Part shown: piece by piece, positions 17,672 to 26,065 of the stretch
Layout of the letters: each line of letters opens with the position of its first letter
Numbering within the stretch: the first letter of the stretch is position 1
Origin: Variovorax paradoxus
Lineage (GTDB): Bacteria; Pseudomonadota; Gammaproteobacteria; Burkholderiales; Burkholderiaceae_C
Assembly: GCF_000834655.1 (NCBI RefSeq)
Contig: NZ_JXQQ01000097.1
Coordinates: 40,489-104,488, forward strand
DNA length: 64,000 bases
Direction: 5' to 3'
Made by a program: the position numbers and the translations under genes
The notes under the pieces: model-generated
Databases searched by the model: none
Seen by the model: the letters and a program-made list of their open reading frames with translations, nothing else
Told to the model about the DNA's origin: nothing

Positions 17672-18544
17672 ATGACCAACCATTCGCCTGATACGGCCCG
17701 CGGCAACGCGGAGCAGCCGGTCATCCGTCTCCAATCGGTGCAGAAGTCCTTCGCCTTGCCCAGCGGCGAGGTGTTCGACGCCGTGCAGTCGCTCTCGCTC
17801 GACATCCACCAGGGCGACGTGTTCGGCCTGATCGGCAAGAGCGGCGCCGGCAAGTCGACGCTGCTGCGCCTCATCAACCTCTTGGAGCGTCCCGATGCGG
17901 GCCGCGTGCTGGTCGGCGGGCGCGACCTCACCACGCTCTCGCGCCGCGAGCTGCGCGACACGCGCCAGAACATCGGCATGATCTTCCAGCAGTTCAACCT
18001 GCTGCAGAACGCCACGGTGTTCGACAACGTGGCCTTCCCGCTGAAGATCCACGGCCGCCACTCCAAGGCCGAGATCAATGAGCGGGTGCGCGAATGCCTC
18101 GACCTCGTGGGCCTCGCCGAAAAGATCGACACCTACCCGGCCCAGCTCTCGGGCGGCCAGAAGCAGCGCGTGGCCATCGCCCGCGCGCTGGCGCCGCGCC
18201 CGCAGGTGCTGCTGTGCGACGAGCCCACCTCGGCGCTGGATACCGAAACCACCCGCGCGCTGCTCGAGACGCTGCGCGACATCAACCAGAAGATCGGCGT
18301 GACCATCGTGATCGTCACGCACGAGCTCTCGGTGGTCGAGGTGCTGTGCCGCAACGTGGCCATCCTCGAGAAGGGCCGGCTGGTGGAGCAGTTCGCCGTC
18401 GATGCGCCGAGCGAAGAGCGCAAGACCGCGCTCGGCCGCGAGATCGACGAGCTGGTGCGCCGCCGCGAGCGCGAGGCGCGCCTGCCGGTCGAGCCGCGTT
18501 CCGCATCCACCGCGCGCAATGCCGAGGAGGTGGCCTATGTTTGA
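17672..18544 (+). CDS. metN: Methionine ABC transporter ATP-binding protein, short form
   Basis: 290 residues, ATPase of the methionine importer. Walker A GKSGAGKST, Q-loop IFQQFNLL, signature LSGGQKQRVAIARAL, Walker B VLLCDEPTSALD and the switch His in VTHELSVV are all present. MetN of E. coli is about 343 residues and carries a C-terminal NIL (ACT-like) domain that binds methionine for trans-inhibition; here only about 50 residues follow the ATPase core and no NIL fold is apparent. ATG at 17672 chosen, with a possible earlier ATG at 17651. Stop overlaps metI by 8 bases. Confidence 0.93.
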   Translation: MTNHSPDTARGNAEQPVIRLQSVQKSFALPSGEVFDAVQSLSLDIHQGDVFGLIGKSGAGKSTLLRLINLLERPDAGRVLVGGRDLTTLSRRELRDTRQNIGMIFQQFNLLQNATVFDNVAFPLKIHGRHSKAEINERVRECLDLVGLAEKIDTYPAQLSGGQKQRVAIARALAPRPQVLLCDEPTSALDTETTRALLETLRDINQKIGVTIVIVTHELSVVEVLCRNVAILEKGRLVEQFAVDAPSEERKTALGREIDELVRRREREARLPVEPRSASTARNAEEVAYV

Positions 18545-19199
18545 GAACATCGCCCCCATCCTTCCCGAGCTCTGGACCGCCACGGGCCAGACTTTCATGA
18601 TGCTGGCCATCGGCCTGTCGGCCGCGGTGCTGATCGGCGGGCCGCTGGGCATCCTGCTCTTCCTGCTGGGGCCGGGCCAGTCGCTGGAAAACAAGCCGGC
18701 GTTCCTGGTGCTGAACTGGATCGTGAACACGGTGCGGTCGTTCCCTTTCATCATCCTGCTGGTGGCGCTGGTGCCGTTCACGCGAATCATCGCGGGCACC
18801 TCCATCGGGCCGCTGGCGGCCGCGGTGCCGCTGTCGTTCGCGGCCATTCCGTATTTCGCGCGGCTGGTGGACCAGTGCCTGCGCGAAGTGCCGCGCGGCG
18901 TGATCGAGGCGGCGCACGCCATGGGCGCCTCGGAGCTGCAGATCGTCTGGCGCGTGCTGGTGGTCGAGGCGCGCTCGGGCCTGGTGCTCGCGCTCACGGT
19001 GCTGGCGGTGAGCTTTCTCTCGTACTCGGCGATTGCCGGCGTGGTGGGCGGCGGCGGCATCGGCGACCTGGCGATCCGCTACGGCTACTACCGCTTCCAG
19101 ACCGACGTGATGGTGCTCACCGTGGCGCTGCTCGTGGTGCTGGTACAGATCCTGCAATTCGTGGGGAACACCACGGCGCGCAGGCTGGACAAGCGTTGA
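18537..19199 (+). CDS. metI: Methionine ABC transporter permease
   Basis: 220 residues with five predicted membrane segments; the permease coupling motif is in EVPRGVIEAAHAMGASELQIV, the EAA-type loop contacting MetN. Starts inside the end of metN, preceded by GAGGAGG 6 bases upstream, so the two are translated together. Typical MetI length (about 217). Imports methionine or a related ligand delivered by MetQ. Confidence 0.95.
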   Translation: MFENIAPILPELWTATGQTFMMLAIGLSAAVLIGGPLGILLFLLGPGQSLENKPAFLVLNWIVNTVRSFPFIILLVALVPFTRIIAGTSIGPLAAAVPLSFAAIPYFARLVDQCLREVPRGVIEAAHAMGASELQIVWRVLVVEARSGLVLALTVLAVSFLSYSAIAGVVGGGGIGDLAIRYGYYRFQTDVMVLTVALLVVLVQILQFVGNTTARRLDKR

Positions 19200-19243
19200 T
19201 TTCCTTCTTTTCTCCTTTTCTCTTTTCTCCTGTTGCTCATTCC

Positions 19244-20065
19244 ATGAAAACCGCATTGCTGCGCCGCTCCGTCCTCGCCCTGTCCCTCGTCGCGCTGTCG
19301 TTCGGCGGCCTCTCGCTCGCGCAGGCGCAAGACGCCAAGAAAAACCTCGTGATCGGCGGCACCGCCGGCTCGAACATCGACCAGCTGAAGGTCGGCATCG
19401 TCCCCATCCTCGAGAAGAAGGGCTACAAGGTGAAGCTGGTCGAGTTCAACGACTACGTGCAACCCAACCTCGCGCTCGCCCAGGGCTCGCTCGACGCCAA
19501 TTTCTTCCAGCACCAGGTCTATCTGAAGAAGTTCTCCGCCGACCAGAAGCTGGACCTCGCCGAACTGGTGCAGGGCCCGATCGCGCCGCTGGGCGTGTAT
19601 TCGACCAAGCGCAAGACGCTGGCCGACGTGAAGGAGGGCGACCGCGTGACGCTCCCGAATGACCCGAGCAACCTGGCGCGGGCGCTGGTGCTGCTGGAGC
19701 AGAACAAGCTCATCACCATCAAGGCCGGCGTGGACCCGATCCGGGCGTCTGAAAAGGACGTGGCCGAGAACCCGAAGAAGCTCAAGTTCATTCCGCTCGA
19801 AGCCGCGCAACTGCCGCGCTCGCTGGGCGACACCGAGTACGCCATCGTCAACGGCAACTTCGCGATCTCCTCGGGCCTGAAGCTCACCGAGGCCGTGGTG
19901 CTGGAGAAGACGCCCGACTACTACCTCAATGTGGTCGCGGTGAAGACCGGCGACAAGAACTCGGCCTGGGCCAAGGACATCGTCGAGGCCTACCACTCGA
20001 AGGAATTCAAGACGGTGGTCGATACCAAGTTCCAGGGCTACGCCAAGCCCAGCTTCCTGCAGTAG
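19244..20065 (+). CDS. metQ: MetQ/NlpA family methionine-binding protein (paralogue 2)
   Basis: 273 residues with a signal peptide ending near LAQAQD. Core features: LVIGGTAGSNIDQLKVGI, VEFNDYVQPNLALAQGSLDANFFQHQVYL, LIPLEAAQ-like block FIPLEAAQLPRSLGDTEYAIVNGNFAI. Third gene of the metNIQ operon, 44 bases after metI. This is the paralogue most likely to be the canonical partner of MetNI. The first 30 bases of the intergenic space are pyrimidine-rich (TTCCTTCTTTTCTCC), with no clear ribosome site. Confidence 0.92.
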   Translation: MKTALLRRSVLALSLVALSFGGLSLAQAQDAKKNLVIGGTAGSNIDQLKVGIVPILEKKGYKVKLVEFNDYVQPNLALAQGSLDANFFQHQVYLKKFSADQKLDLAELVQGPIAPLGVYSTKRKTLADVKEGDRVTLPNDPSNLARALVLLEQNKLITIKAGVDPIRASEKDVAENPKKLKFIPLEAAQLPRSLGDTEYAIVNGNFAISSGLKLTEAVVLEKTPDYYLNVVAVKTGDKNSAWAKDIVEAYHSKEFKTVVDTKFQGYAKPSFLQ

Positions 20066-20090
20066 TCAACTTCAACGAAGGACGCCTCTC

Positions 20091-20444
20091 ATGCCCGTGC
20101 TCGCCGTATTCGATGCCCAAGCCAACTGGCGCGACACGCACGTGTGCGACGGCTGGATCACCGAGCATCTGGCCCAGCAGGGCGTGAGCTGGGGGCGGGG
20201 CAAGGCGAAGAAGGGGCAGCGTGCGCTCGATGGGGCGGGGTTGTTCTATCTGCCTGTTGCAGATGGGTATCTGGGGCTGTTGTTCGAAGGGGGCGAGTGG
20301 GTTTCCATTCCCTCGGACAAGCCGCATTTCTTCGATGCGGGGGAGGCGGAGGCTCTCGATGGGCTGCCTGCCGAGTTGCCGCTGTTCGAGGCCTTTGTCG
20401 AAGAGGTGCTGTCGCTGACAGGGAACGACGCCGACGAAGAGTGA
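20091..20444 (+). CDS. Acireductone dioxygenase-like cupin lacking the HxH metal motif
   Basis: 117 residues; ATG with AAGGA upstream, 25 bases after metQ, so probably the last gene of the met operon. The segment GAGLFYLPVADGYLGLLFEG..WVSIPSDKPHFFDAGE aligns from memory with the second half of acireductone dioxygenase (GSGLFYLHVGD..SVPANTPHWFDMG), and the N-terminus HLAQQGVSWGR with its start. The part of the enzyme carrying HTHxxDE, with three of four metal ligands, is absent; only the later His (KPHFF) remains. Acireductone dioxygenase works in methionine salvage. This shortened protein is probably not an active dioxygenase; it may be a degenerate or repurposed cupin. Confidence 0.6.
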   Translation: MPVLAVFDAQANWRDTHVCDGWITEHLAQQGVSWGRGKAKKGQRALDGAGLFYLPVADGYLGLLFEGGEWVSIPSDKPHFFDAGEAEALDGLPAELPLFEAFVEEVLSLTGNDADEE

Positions 20445-20488
20445 AGGTGGGATCGGGCTTCGAGGGCGTCGCTCGCAAGTTCGACGCC

Positions 20489-20980
20489 GCGCGCCCCCAC
20501 CCCGGCCCTCCCCCGGAAGGGGAGGGAGAAAGTCAGAACGCGGCCCCGGTCTTAGATGTTGGCATTGCTCCTTCCCCTTCCGGGGGAAGGTTGGGATGGG
20601 GGCAAGCGGCGCTTGCAAAAGCTGTGCATGCGCGAAGGCCGCGTGCCCCCACCCCGACCCTCCCCCGGGAGGGGAGGGAGAAAGTCAGAACGCGGGCCCG
20701 TCTCAGGTGTTGGCATTGCTCCTTCCCCTTCCGGGGGAAGGTTGGGATGGGGGCAAGCGGCGCTTGCAAAAGCTGTGCACGCACGAAGGCCGCGTGCCCC
20801 CACCCCGACCCTCCACCGGGAGGGGAGGGAGAAAGTCAGAACGCGTCCCCGGTCTTAGGTGTGGTATTGCTCCTTCCCCTTCCGGGGGAAGGCTGGGATG
20901 GGGGCAAGCGGCGCTTGCAAAAGCTGTGCATGCGCGAAGGCCGCGTGCCCCCACCCCGACCCTCCCCCAGCGGGAGGGAG
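20489..20980. repeat. Tandem BIME-like repeats, about 151-bp period
   Basis: At least three full units and a partial fourth, with equivalent starts near 20489, 20641, 20792 and 20943. Each unit holds module B (GTGCCCCCACCCCGACCCTC, then CCCGGGAGGGG), a spacer AAAGTCAGAACGCG, module A (TGCTCCTTCCCCTTCCGG, then GATGGGGGCA) and a spacer with GCGCTTGCAAAAGCTGTGCA. Modules A and B are near-reverse complements, so each unit is an inverted pair. The last copy is degenerate (CCCCCAGCGGG). This fills the 543-base gap between the cupin and the monooxygenase; no gene is supported in it. Confidence 0.85.
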
Positions 20981-20987
20981 AAACACA

Positions 20988-22337
20988 TCAAGCCGCCAGC
21001 CGCTGCGCAGGCCGCCCCCCAGGCCTCGCCAGCCCGAGGTGATCGCGCAAGGTGCGCCCTTCGTACTCGGTACGAAAGATCCCCCGCTTCTGCAGGATCG
21101 GCACCACGCCATCCACAAAGTCCTGCAGCCCGTGCGGCAGCGCATCGGGCATCAGGTTGAACCCGTCCGCCGCACCGCCCTTGAACCAATGCTCGATGTC
21201 GTCGGCGATCTGTTCCGGCGTCCCGACGATCACCCGATGCCCGCCGCCCCCCGCGAGCTCGCGAATCAGTTGGCGCACCGTGTAGCCGTGCGTGCGGGCG
21301 GCCGCGACCACCGCGTTGAAGAAGGTGTGGTTGCCGTTGCCATTGCCGGGGAGCGGCAGGTTCTCGGGCAGGCGCTCGTCGAGCTTCAGGCGATCGGGCG
21401 TGATGCCCAGCGTGCCCGCAATGCGCGTGAGGCTGTAGTCCCACGGGATCAGGTCGACCAGCTCGTCGCGACGACGACGGGCTTCGGCTTCGGTGCTGCC
21501 GACGATGGTGGTGAGGCCTGCCAGCACCTTCACCGCATCGGGCCCGCGGCCCAGTTCGGCGGCGCGGGTCTTGAGGGCGCGGGCGTAGGCGAGCGACTCC
21601 TCGAACGACTGCGAGGCCGAGAACACGGCTTCCGCATGGCGCGACGCGAGCTCGCGCCCATCGGCCGAAGCGCCGGCCTGCACCAGCACCGGATGCCCCT
21701 GCGGCGCACGCGGCAGGTTCAGCGGGCCCTGCACCGCGAAGTGCTCGCCGCGGTGCGCGATCGCGTGCACCTTGGCCGGGTCGATGAAGCTGCCGGTGGC
21801 CTTGTCGCCGACGAAGGCGTCGTCTTCCCAGCTGTCCCACAGCGCCTTCACGATGTCGGCGAACTCCGAGGCGCGGGCATAGCGCTTCGTGTGGTCGGGC
21901 GTGGTGTCCAGGCCAAAGTTGCGGGCCGAGGGCAGGTCGGCCGTGGTCACCATGTTCCAGCCGGCGCGGCCGTTGCTCACGTGGTCGAGCGTGGAGAAAC
22001 GGCGCGCGATGTTGTAGGGCTCGTTGTAGCTGGTGGAGGCGGTGGCGATCAGGCCGATGTGCGTCGTCGCCGCGGCCACGCAGGCCAGGAGGATGGTGGG
22101 CTCCAGCGCGGTGATCGGGCGAAAGTGGATCTGGTCCACGATGGCCGCGTTGTCCGCGAGAAAGATCGCATCGAGCTTGGCCGCCTCGGCGATCTGCGCG
22201 GTGCGGATGTAGTGCTGGATGTCGGCGAACGCCCACGGGTCGCTCTCCGGCAGGCGCCAGGCCGAGGGCACGAAGCCCGAATGCAGGATGTTGACGTTCA
22301 GGTGCAGTTGCCTGCGCGGTGCGCTGTGGTTGCTCAT
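20988..22337 (-). CDS. LLM-class flavin monooxygenase (NtaA/SnaA/DszA family)
   Basis: 449 residues. Members are FMNH2-dependent monooxygenases that oxidise nitrilotriacetate, dibenzothiophene sulfone or other sulfur- or nitrogen-containing compounds in the cytoplasm. Family sequence is clear: LHLNVNILHSGFVPSAWRLP, LEPTILLACVAAATTHIGLIATASTSYNEPYNIARRF, LDHVSNGRAGWNMVTT and GHPVLVQAGASADGRELASRHAEAVF. The ATG overlaps the stop of the upstream NlpA-family binding protein (ATGA), so the enzyme and uptake protein are translationally coupled and probably act on one imported substrate. The substrate is unknown; organosulfur is a guess from the neighbours. A separate flavin reductase is needed and not present here. 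Confidence 0.88.
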   Translation of the reverse strand: MSNHSAPRRQLHLNVNILHSGFVPSAWRLPESDPWAFADIQHYIRTAQIAEAAKLDAIFLADNAAIVDQIHFRPITALEPTILLACVAAATTHIGLIATASTSYNEPYNIARRFSTLDHVSNGRAGWNMVTTADLPSARNFGLDTTPDHTKRYARASEFADIVKALWDSWEDDAFVGDKATGSFIDPAKVHAIAHRGEHFAVQGPLNLPRAPQGHPVLVQAGASADGRELASRHAEAVFSASQSFEESLAYARALKTRAAELGRGPDAVKVLAGLTTIVGSTEAEARRRRDELVDLIPWDYSLTRIAGTLGITPDRLKLDERLPENLPLPGNGNGNHTFFNAVVAAARTHGYTVRQLIRELAGGGGHRVIVGTPEQIADDIEHWFKGGAADGFNLMPDALPHGLQDFVDGVVPILQKRGIFRTEYEGRTLRDHLGLARPGGRPAQRLAA

Positions 22338-23167
22338 TGGCTGAAGTAGTCCGGCAACCGGTAGCCCGCCCACACGGGGTTGGCCCTGAAGAACTTCTGG
22401 AACTCGGGTGACTGGTAGGCGGCCACGATGTCTTTCGCGAACTTCGCGTTCTCGTTGCTGCGCTTGACGGCCACCACATTCACGTAGGGCAGCGTCATGT
22501 CTTCGAGCTTGAGCGCCTCGGTGAGCTTCAGGCCCGAGGCGACGGCGAAGTTGCCCTGCACGGCCGCGAGGTCGGCATCGGCCAGCGAGCGCGGGGCCTG
22601 CGCGGCGTCCAGCGGCACGATCTTCAGGCGCTTGGGGTTGTTGACGATGTCGCGCTCCGACACGCTCAGCGGGCTCACACCCGGCTTGAGCGTGACCCAG
22701 CCGACGGCCGCGAGGATGTTGAGCGCGCGCGCCGCGTTCACCGGGTCGGCGGGCAGCGTGACGGTCGCGCCGTCGGGCACCTTGTCGAGCGACTTGTGGC
22801 GCTGCGAATAAAGGCCCATCGGCGGCGTCGGCACATGCACCACCGGCACGAGGTCGAAGCCCTGCTGCTTGTTGGTGGCGTTCAGGTACAGCGAGTGCTG
22901 GAAGATGTTGGCGTCGATCTGCCCGCGCTCGACCGCATCGTTGGGCTGCACGCCCTGGCTGAACTCGACGTACTTGACGGTGTAGCCCAGCTTCTTGAGC
23001 TGGGGCTCGATGCCGTTGGTGAAGGCATCGCGGTACGGGCCGGGCATGAAGCCCACGCGCAGGTCGTCGGCGTGGGCCGAAATGCCGAGGAGCAGGCTCA
23101 GTGCAAGGCCGCCGGACAGCGGGGCGAGGCGGCGCAGCCACGAGGGCGCGCGCGAGGACGAGGGCAT
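22334..23167 (-). CDS. MetQ/NlpA family binding protein (paralogue 3)
   Basis: 277 residues with signal peptide ending near SAHAD. Family blocks are LRVGFMPGPYRDAFTNGIEP, YVEFSQGVQPNDAVERGQIDANIFQHSLYLN and KIVPLDAAQAPRSLADADLAAVQGNFAVASGL. The starting segment GFMPGPYRDAF differs from the two paralogues at 16.6 and 19.2 kb, so ligand preference may differ. It lacks its own permease and ATPase; MetNI, encoded 3.8 kb away, is the obvious candidate. Coupled by ATGA overlap to the LLM monooxygenase. Start: ATG at 23167, with CGGAG about 8 bases upstream. Confidence 0.87.
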   Translation of the reverse strand: MPSSSRAPSWLRRLAPLSGGLALSLLLGISAHADDLRVGFMPGPYRDAFTNGIEPQLKKLGYTVKYVEFSQGVQPNDAVERGQIDANIFQHSLYLNATNKQQGFDLVPVVHVPTPPMGLYSQRHKSLDKVPDGATVTLPADPVNAARALNILAAVGWVTLKPGVSPLSVSERDIVNNPKRLKIVPLDAAQAPRSLADADLAAVQGNFAVASGLKLTEALKLEDMTLPYVNVVAVKRSNENAKFAKDIVAAYQSPEFQKFFRANPVWAGYRLPDYFSQ

Positions 23168-23268
23168 GACGGTGACTCCGGGAGACGGCAAAAGAGTCGG
23201 CCACTCTAGGCGGCGGCGCCTGCAGCGCGAACGAAGATTTGCGCGCTTGGATATCCGGTCGGCGGATA

Positions 23269-24168
23269 TCAGGCGGCCGCTTCGGCCTTGAGGAAATCGA
23301 CGAAGGCGCGCAGCGGTGCCGGCATGTGCGTGCGGCTCGGGTAGTAAAGAAAGGGGCCCGAGAAACCCTGCCACCAGTCTTCCAGCACCGGTACCAGCGC
23401 GCCGCTGTCCAGCGAGGGGCGCAGGAACTCGTCGAAGGTGTAGATCACGCCCAGGCCCGATTCGGCCGCATGCAATTCCAGGTCGATCGTCGAAGCGACC
23501 AGCGGCCCGCTCGGCGTGATCTTCACCACCTTGCCCCGGCGGACGAAGCCCCAGGCCGCGAGTACGCCGCTTGAAAAACGGTGGCCGATGCAGGCGTGCT
23601 GCAGCAGGTCGGTCGGATGCTTCGGCGTGCCGTGCGCCGAAAGGTAGCCCGGCGATGCGGCGGCCACGAAGCGCTGCATGCGCGGGCCCAGGGGCACGGC
23701 GATCATGTCCCGCGCGATGCTCTCGTCATAGCGGATGCCCGCATCGAAGCCGGCCGCGAGCACGTCGATGAAGGTGTCGTTGGTCGTCACCTCGAGCGTG
23801 ATGCCGGGGTGCGCGAGCAGGAAGCGGCTGGCCAGCGGCGGCAGCACGCGCTGCGCGACGATCGTCGGCACGTTGAGCCGCAGCGTGCCGGTGGGGCTGT
23901 CGCGAAAGCTGTTGAGCGTGTCGAGCGCGCCCGCGATATCGTCCAGCGACGGGGCGATGCGGTCCAGCAGCCGCTGCCCGGCTTCGGTGGGCGTGACGCT
24001 GCGGGTGGTGCGGTTCAGGAGGCGCACGCCCAGCTGCGCTTCGAGCCGGCGCATGGCCTCGCTGAGCGAGGAGGGCGACACGCCGCGCAAGGCGGCCGCA
24101 CCGCGAAAGCCGCGGGCGCGCGTGACGGCGACGAAGGCGCCGAGGTCCGAGAGGTCGGGAGCGGTCAT
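23269..24168 (-). CDS. LysR family transcriptional regulator
   Basis: 299 residues. The N-terminal winged HTH (about residues 5-64) reads LSDLGAFVAVTRARGFRGAA, SPSSLSEAMRRLEAQLGVRLLNRTTRSVTPTEAG; the LysR effector domain follows, with RYDESIARDMIAVPLGPRMQRFVAAASPGYL. Divergent from an aldo/keto reductase over a 127-base gap, the classical arrangement for LysR control of the neighbour. Closest by appearance to AaeR/DmlR-like regulators of the same arrangement. Inducer unknown. Confidence 0.92.
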   Translation of the reverse strand: MTAPDLSDLGAFVAVTRARGFRGAAALRGVSPSSLSEAMRRLEAQLGVRLLNRTTRSVTPTEAGQRLLDRIAPSLDDIAGALDTLNSFRDSPTGTLRLNVPTIVAQRVLPPLASRFLLAHPGITLEVTTNDTFIDVLAAGFDAGIRYDESIARDMIAVPLGPRMQRFVAAASPGYLSAHGTPKHPTDLLQHACIGHRFSSGVLAAWGFVRRGKVVKITPSGPLVASTIDLELHAAESGLGVIYTFDEFLRPSLDSGALVPVLEDWWQGFSGPFLYYPSRTHMPAPLRAFVDFLKAEAAA

Positions 24169-24295
24169 GGCGGGATTGTGCGGTTTATTGCACAGCTCGT
24201 GCGGTGACAGGCGGATTATCGAACGCCGTATTTCCTTCCAGACTCCAGCCATGCCGTTCGCAACCGCGAGCGAAACCGTCACAAAGGAAGCCGCA

Positions 24296-25306
24296 ATGAA
24301 CACACGTCATCTCGGGGCCAAGGGCCCGCAAGTCTCCGCCATCGGCCTCGGCTGCATGGGCATGTCGGGCATGTACGGCCCGTCGGACCGTGCCGAGAGC
24401 ATCGCAACCATCCACGCCGCGATGGACGCGGGCGTCACGCTGCTGGACACCGGCGATTTCTACGGCAGCGGCCACAACGAGATGCTGATCGGCGAGGCCC
24501 TCAAGGGGCTGAAGGGCTCGCAGCGCGATGCGGCCGTGGTGAGCGTGAAGTTCGGCGCCATGCGCGATCCGGCCGGCGGCTGGATCGGCTACGACGCCCG
24601 TCCCGCGGCAGTGAAGAATTTCTTGGTCTATTCGCTGCAGCGGCTGGGCGTGGACCACATCGACATCTACCGCCCCGCGCGGCTCGATGCGAGCGTGCCG
24701 ATCGAGGACACCGTGGGTGCCATCGCCGACATGGTGAAGGCCGGCTACGTGCGCCACATCGGCCTGTCGGAAGTGGGCTCGCACACGATCCGCAAGGCAG
24801 CCGCCGTGCACCCGATTGCCGACCTGCAGATCGAGTATTCGCTGATCTCGCGCGGCATCGAGGACGACATCCTGGCCACCTGCCGCGAACTGGGCATCGG
24901 CATCACCGCGTATGGCGTGCTCTCGCGCGGTCTCATCAGCGGGCACTGGCAGAAGGGCGGCGCGGGCGCGACGGATTTCCGCAACCACAGCCCGCGCTTC
25001 CAGGGCGAGAACGTCGAGCGCAACCTCGCGCTGGTCGAGGCGCTGCGCAAGATCGCAGAGTCCAGGGGCGCGACGGTCGCGCAGATCGCGATCGCCTGGG
25101 TGGCGGCGCAGGGCGACGACATCGTGCCGCTGGTGGGCGCGCGGCAGCGCACGCGGCTCGACGAAGCGCTGGGCTCGCTGGGCGTGGCGTTGAGGGCGGA
25201 CGACCTCGCGGCCATCGAGCAGGCCGTGCCCAAGGGCGCGGCGGCGGGCGAGCGCTACGCGGCCGCGCAGATGGCGCACCTGGACAGCGAAGCGGGCCAC
25301 GCCTGA
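24296..25306 (+). CDS. Aldo/keto reductase
   Basis: 336 residues of the AKR superfamily (NADPH-dependent reduction of aldehydes or ketones). The start MNTRHLGAKGPQVSAIGLGCMGMSGMYG and DTGDFYGSGHNE (catalytic Asp and Tyr) with VSVKFGAMRD (Lys) are typical. At the usual catalytic His position the sequence is IYRPARLDASVPIEDTV, with Ala where many relatives have His, a variation known in one AKR subgroup. AAAGGAAG lies 6 bases upstream of the ATG. Probably regulated by the divergent LysR protein. Confidence 0.9.
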   Translation: MNTRHLGAKGPQVSAIGLGCMGMSGMYGPSDRAESIATIHAAMDAGVTLLDTGDFYGSGHNEMLIGEALKGLKGSQRDAAVVSVKFGAMRDPAGGWIGYDARPAAVKNFLVYSLQRLGVDHIDIYRPARLDASVPIEDTVGAIADMVKAGYVRHIGLSEVGSHTIRKAAAVHPIADLQIEYSLISRGIEDDILATCRELGIGITAYGVLSRGLISGHWQKGGAGATDFRNHSPRFQGENVERNLALVEALRKIAESRGATVAQIAIAWVAAQGDDIVPLVGARQRTRLDEALGSLGVALRADDLAAIEQAVPKGAAAGERYAAAQMAHLDSEAGHA

Positions 25307-25357
25307 GCGATATGCCGGGGGCTGGGCATGGCGGCGCGCCTTTTGTAGGATGCCGCC

Positions 25358-26065
25358 ATGACCCAGCACATCGGAATCGTCGGCTGCTCGGCCGAAGGCG
25401 CATCGCTTTGCTACCAGACCATTTGCGTGGAGGGCGCGAAGCTGCTCGGGCCGCATGCGCATCCGGAAGTCTCGATGCACACGCCGTCGCTCTCGGACTA
25501 CATGGAACACATCTACCGCGGCGACTGGCGCGGGGTGGGCGAGGTGATGCTCGCATCGGCGCACAAGCTCGCGAAGATCGGCGCGGACTTTCTGGTCTGC
25601 CCCGACAACACCATCCACCAGGCGTTGCCGTTCATCGAAGGGCGATCGCCGCTGCCCTGGCTGCACATTGCCGGGTGCGTTGCTGACGAGGCCGCGCAGC
25701 GCGGCTTTCGCCGCATCGGCATCACCGGCACGCGCTGGCTGACCGACAGCGAGGTGTACCCGGAGAAGCTCTCGGCCCGCGGACTTGAACACGTTCGCCC
25801 CACCATCGAGGAGCGCGACGAGATCGCCCGCATCATCATGGAAGAGCTGGTCTACGGCGTCTTCAAGCCAGATGCCGTGGCCACCTTCCAGCGGGTGATG
25901 CAGCGCCTGAAGGACGAGGAGGGCTGCGATGCGGTCGTGCTCGGCTGCACCGAGATCCCGCTGATCATGAGCGACGCCAATTCGCCGCTGCCCACGCTGG
26001 ATTCGACGCGTCTGCTGGCACGCGCGGCATTGCGCCGCGCGACACAGGCGACGCAGAAAAACTAG
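25358..26065 (+). CDS. Aspartate/glutamate racemase family protein
   Basis: 235 residues. Family members use two cysteines for cofactor-independent epimerisation of amino acids. Both regions are visible: FLVCPDNTIHQALPF and VVLGCTEIPLIM, with the N-terminal GIVGCSAEGASLCYQ start. The first site is CPDNTIH instead of the common PCNTxH, so Cys is displaced by two residues relative to Asn-Thr. This variant may still be a racemase or may be a related arylmalonate decarboxylase-like enzyme. Physiological substrate unknown. Its stop overlaps the convergent hydrolase gene. Confidence 0.82.
   Translation: MTQHIGIVGCSAEGASLCYQTICVEGAKLLGPHAHPEVSMHTPSLSDYMEHIYRGDWRGVGEVMLASAHKLAKIGADFLVCPDNTIHQALPFIEGRSPLPWLHIAGCVADEAAQRGFRRIGITGTRWLTDSEVYPEKLSARGLEHVRPTIEERDEIARIIMEELVYGVFKPDAVATFQRVMQRLKDEEGCDAVVLGCTEIPLIMSDANSPLPTLDSTRLLARAALRRATQATQKN

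Noticed and set aside
20533..20954. Several overlapping small ORFs translating to repeats of PHPNLPPEGEG / PIPTFPRKGKEQ
   Set aside because: They are produced by the GC-rich tandem BIME-like repeats, occur in several frames and strands, and lack ribosome-binding sites.
20489..20980. Regular 151-base repeats considered as a CRISPR array
   Set aside because: The units are far too long, have no short direct repeat with unique spacers, and there are no cas genes nearby.
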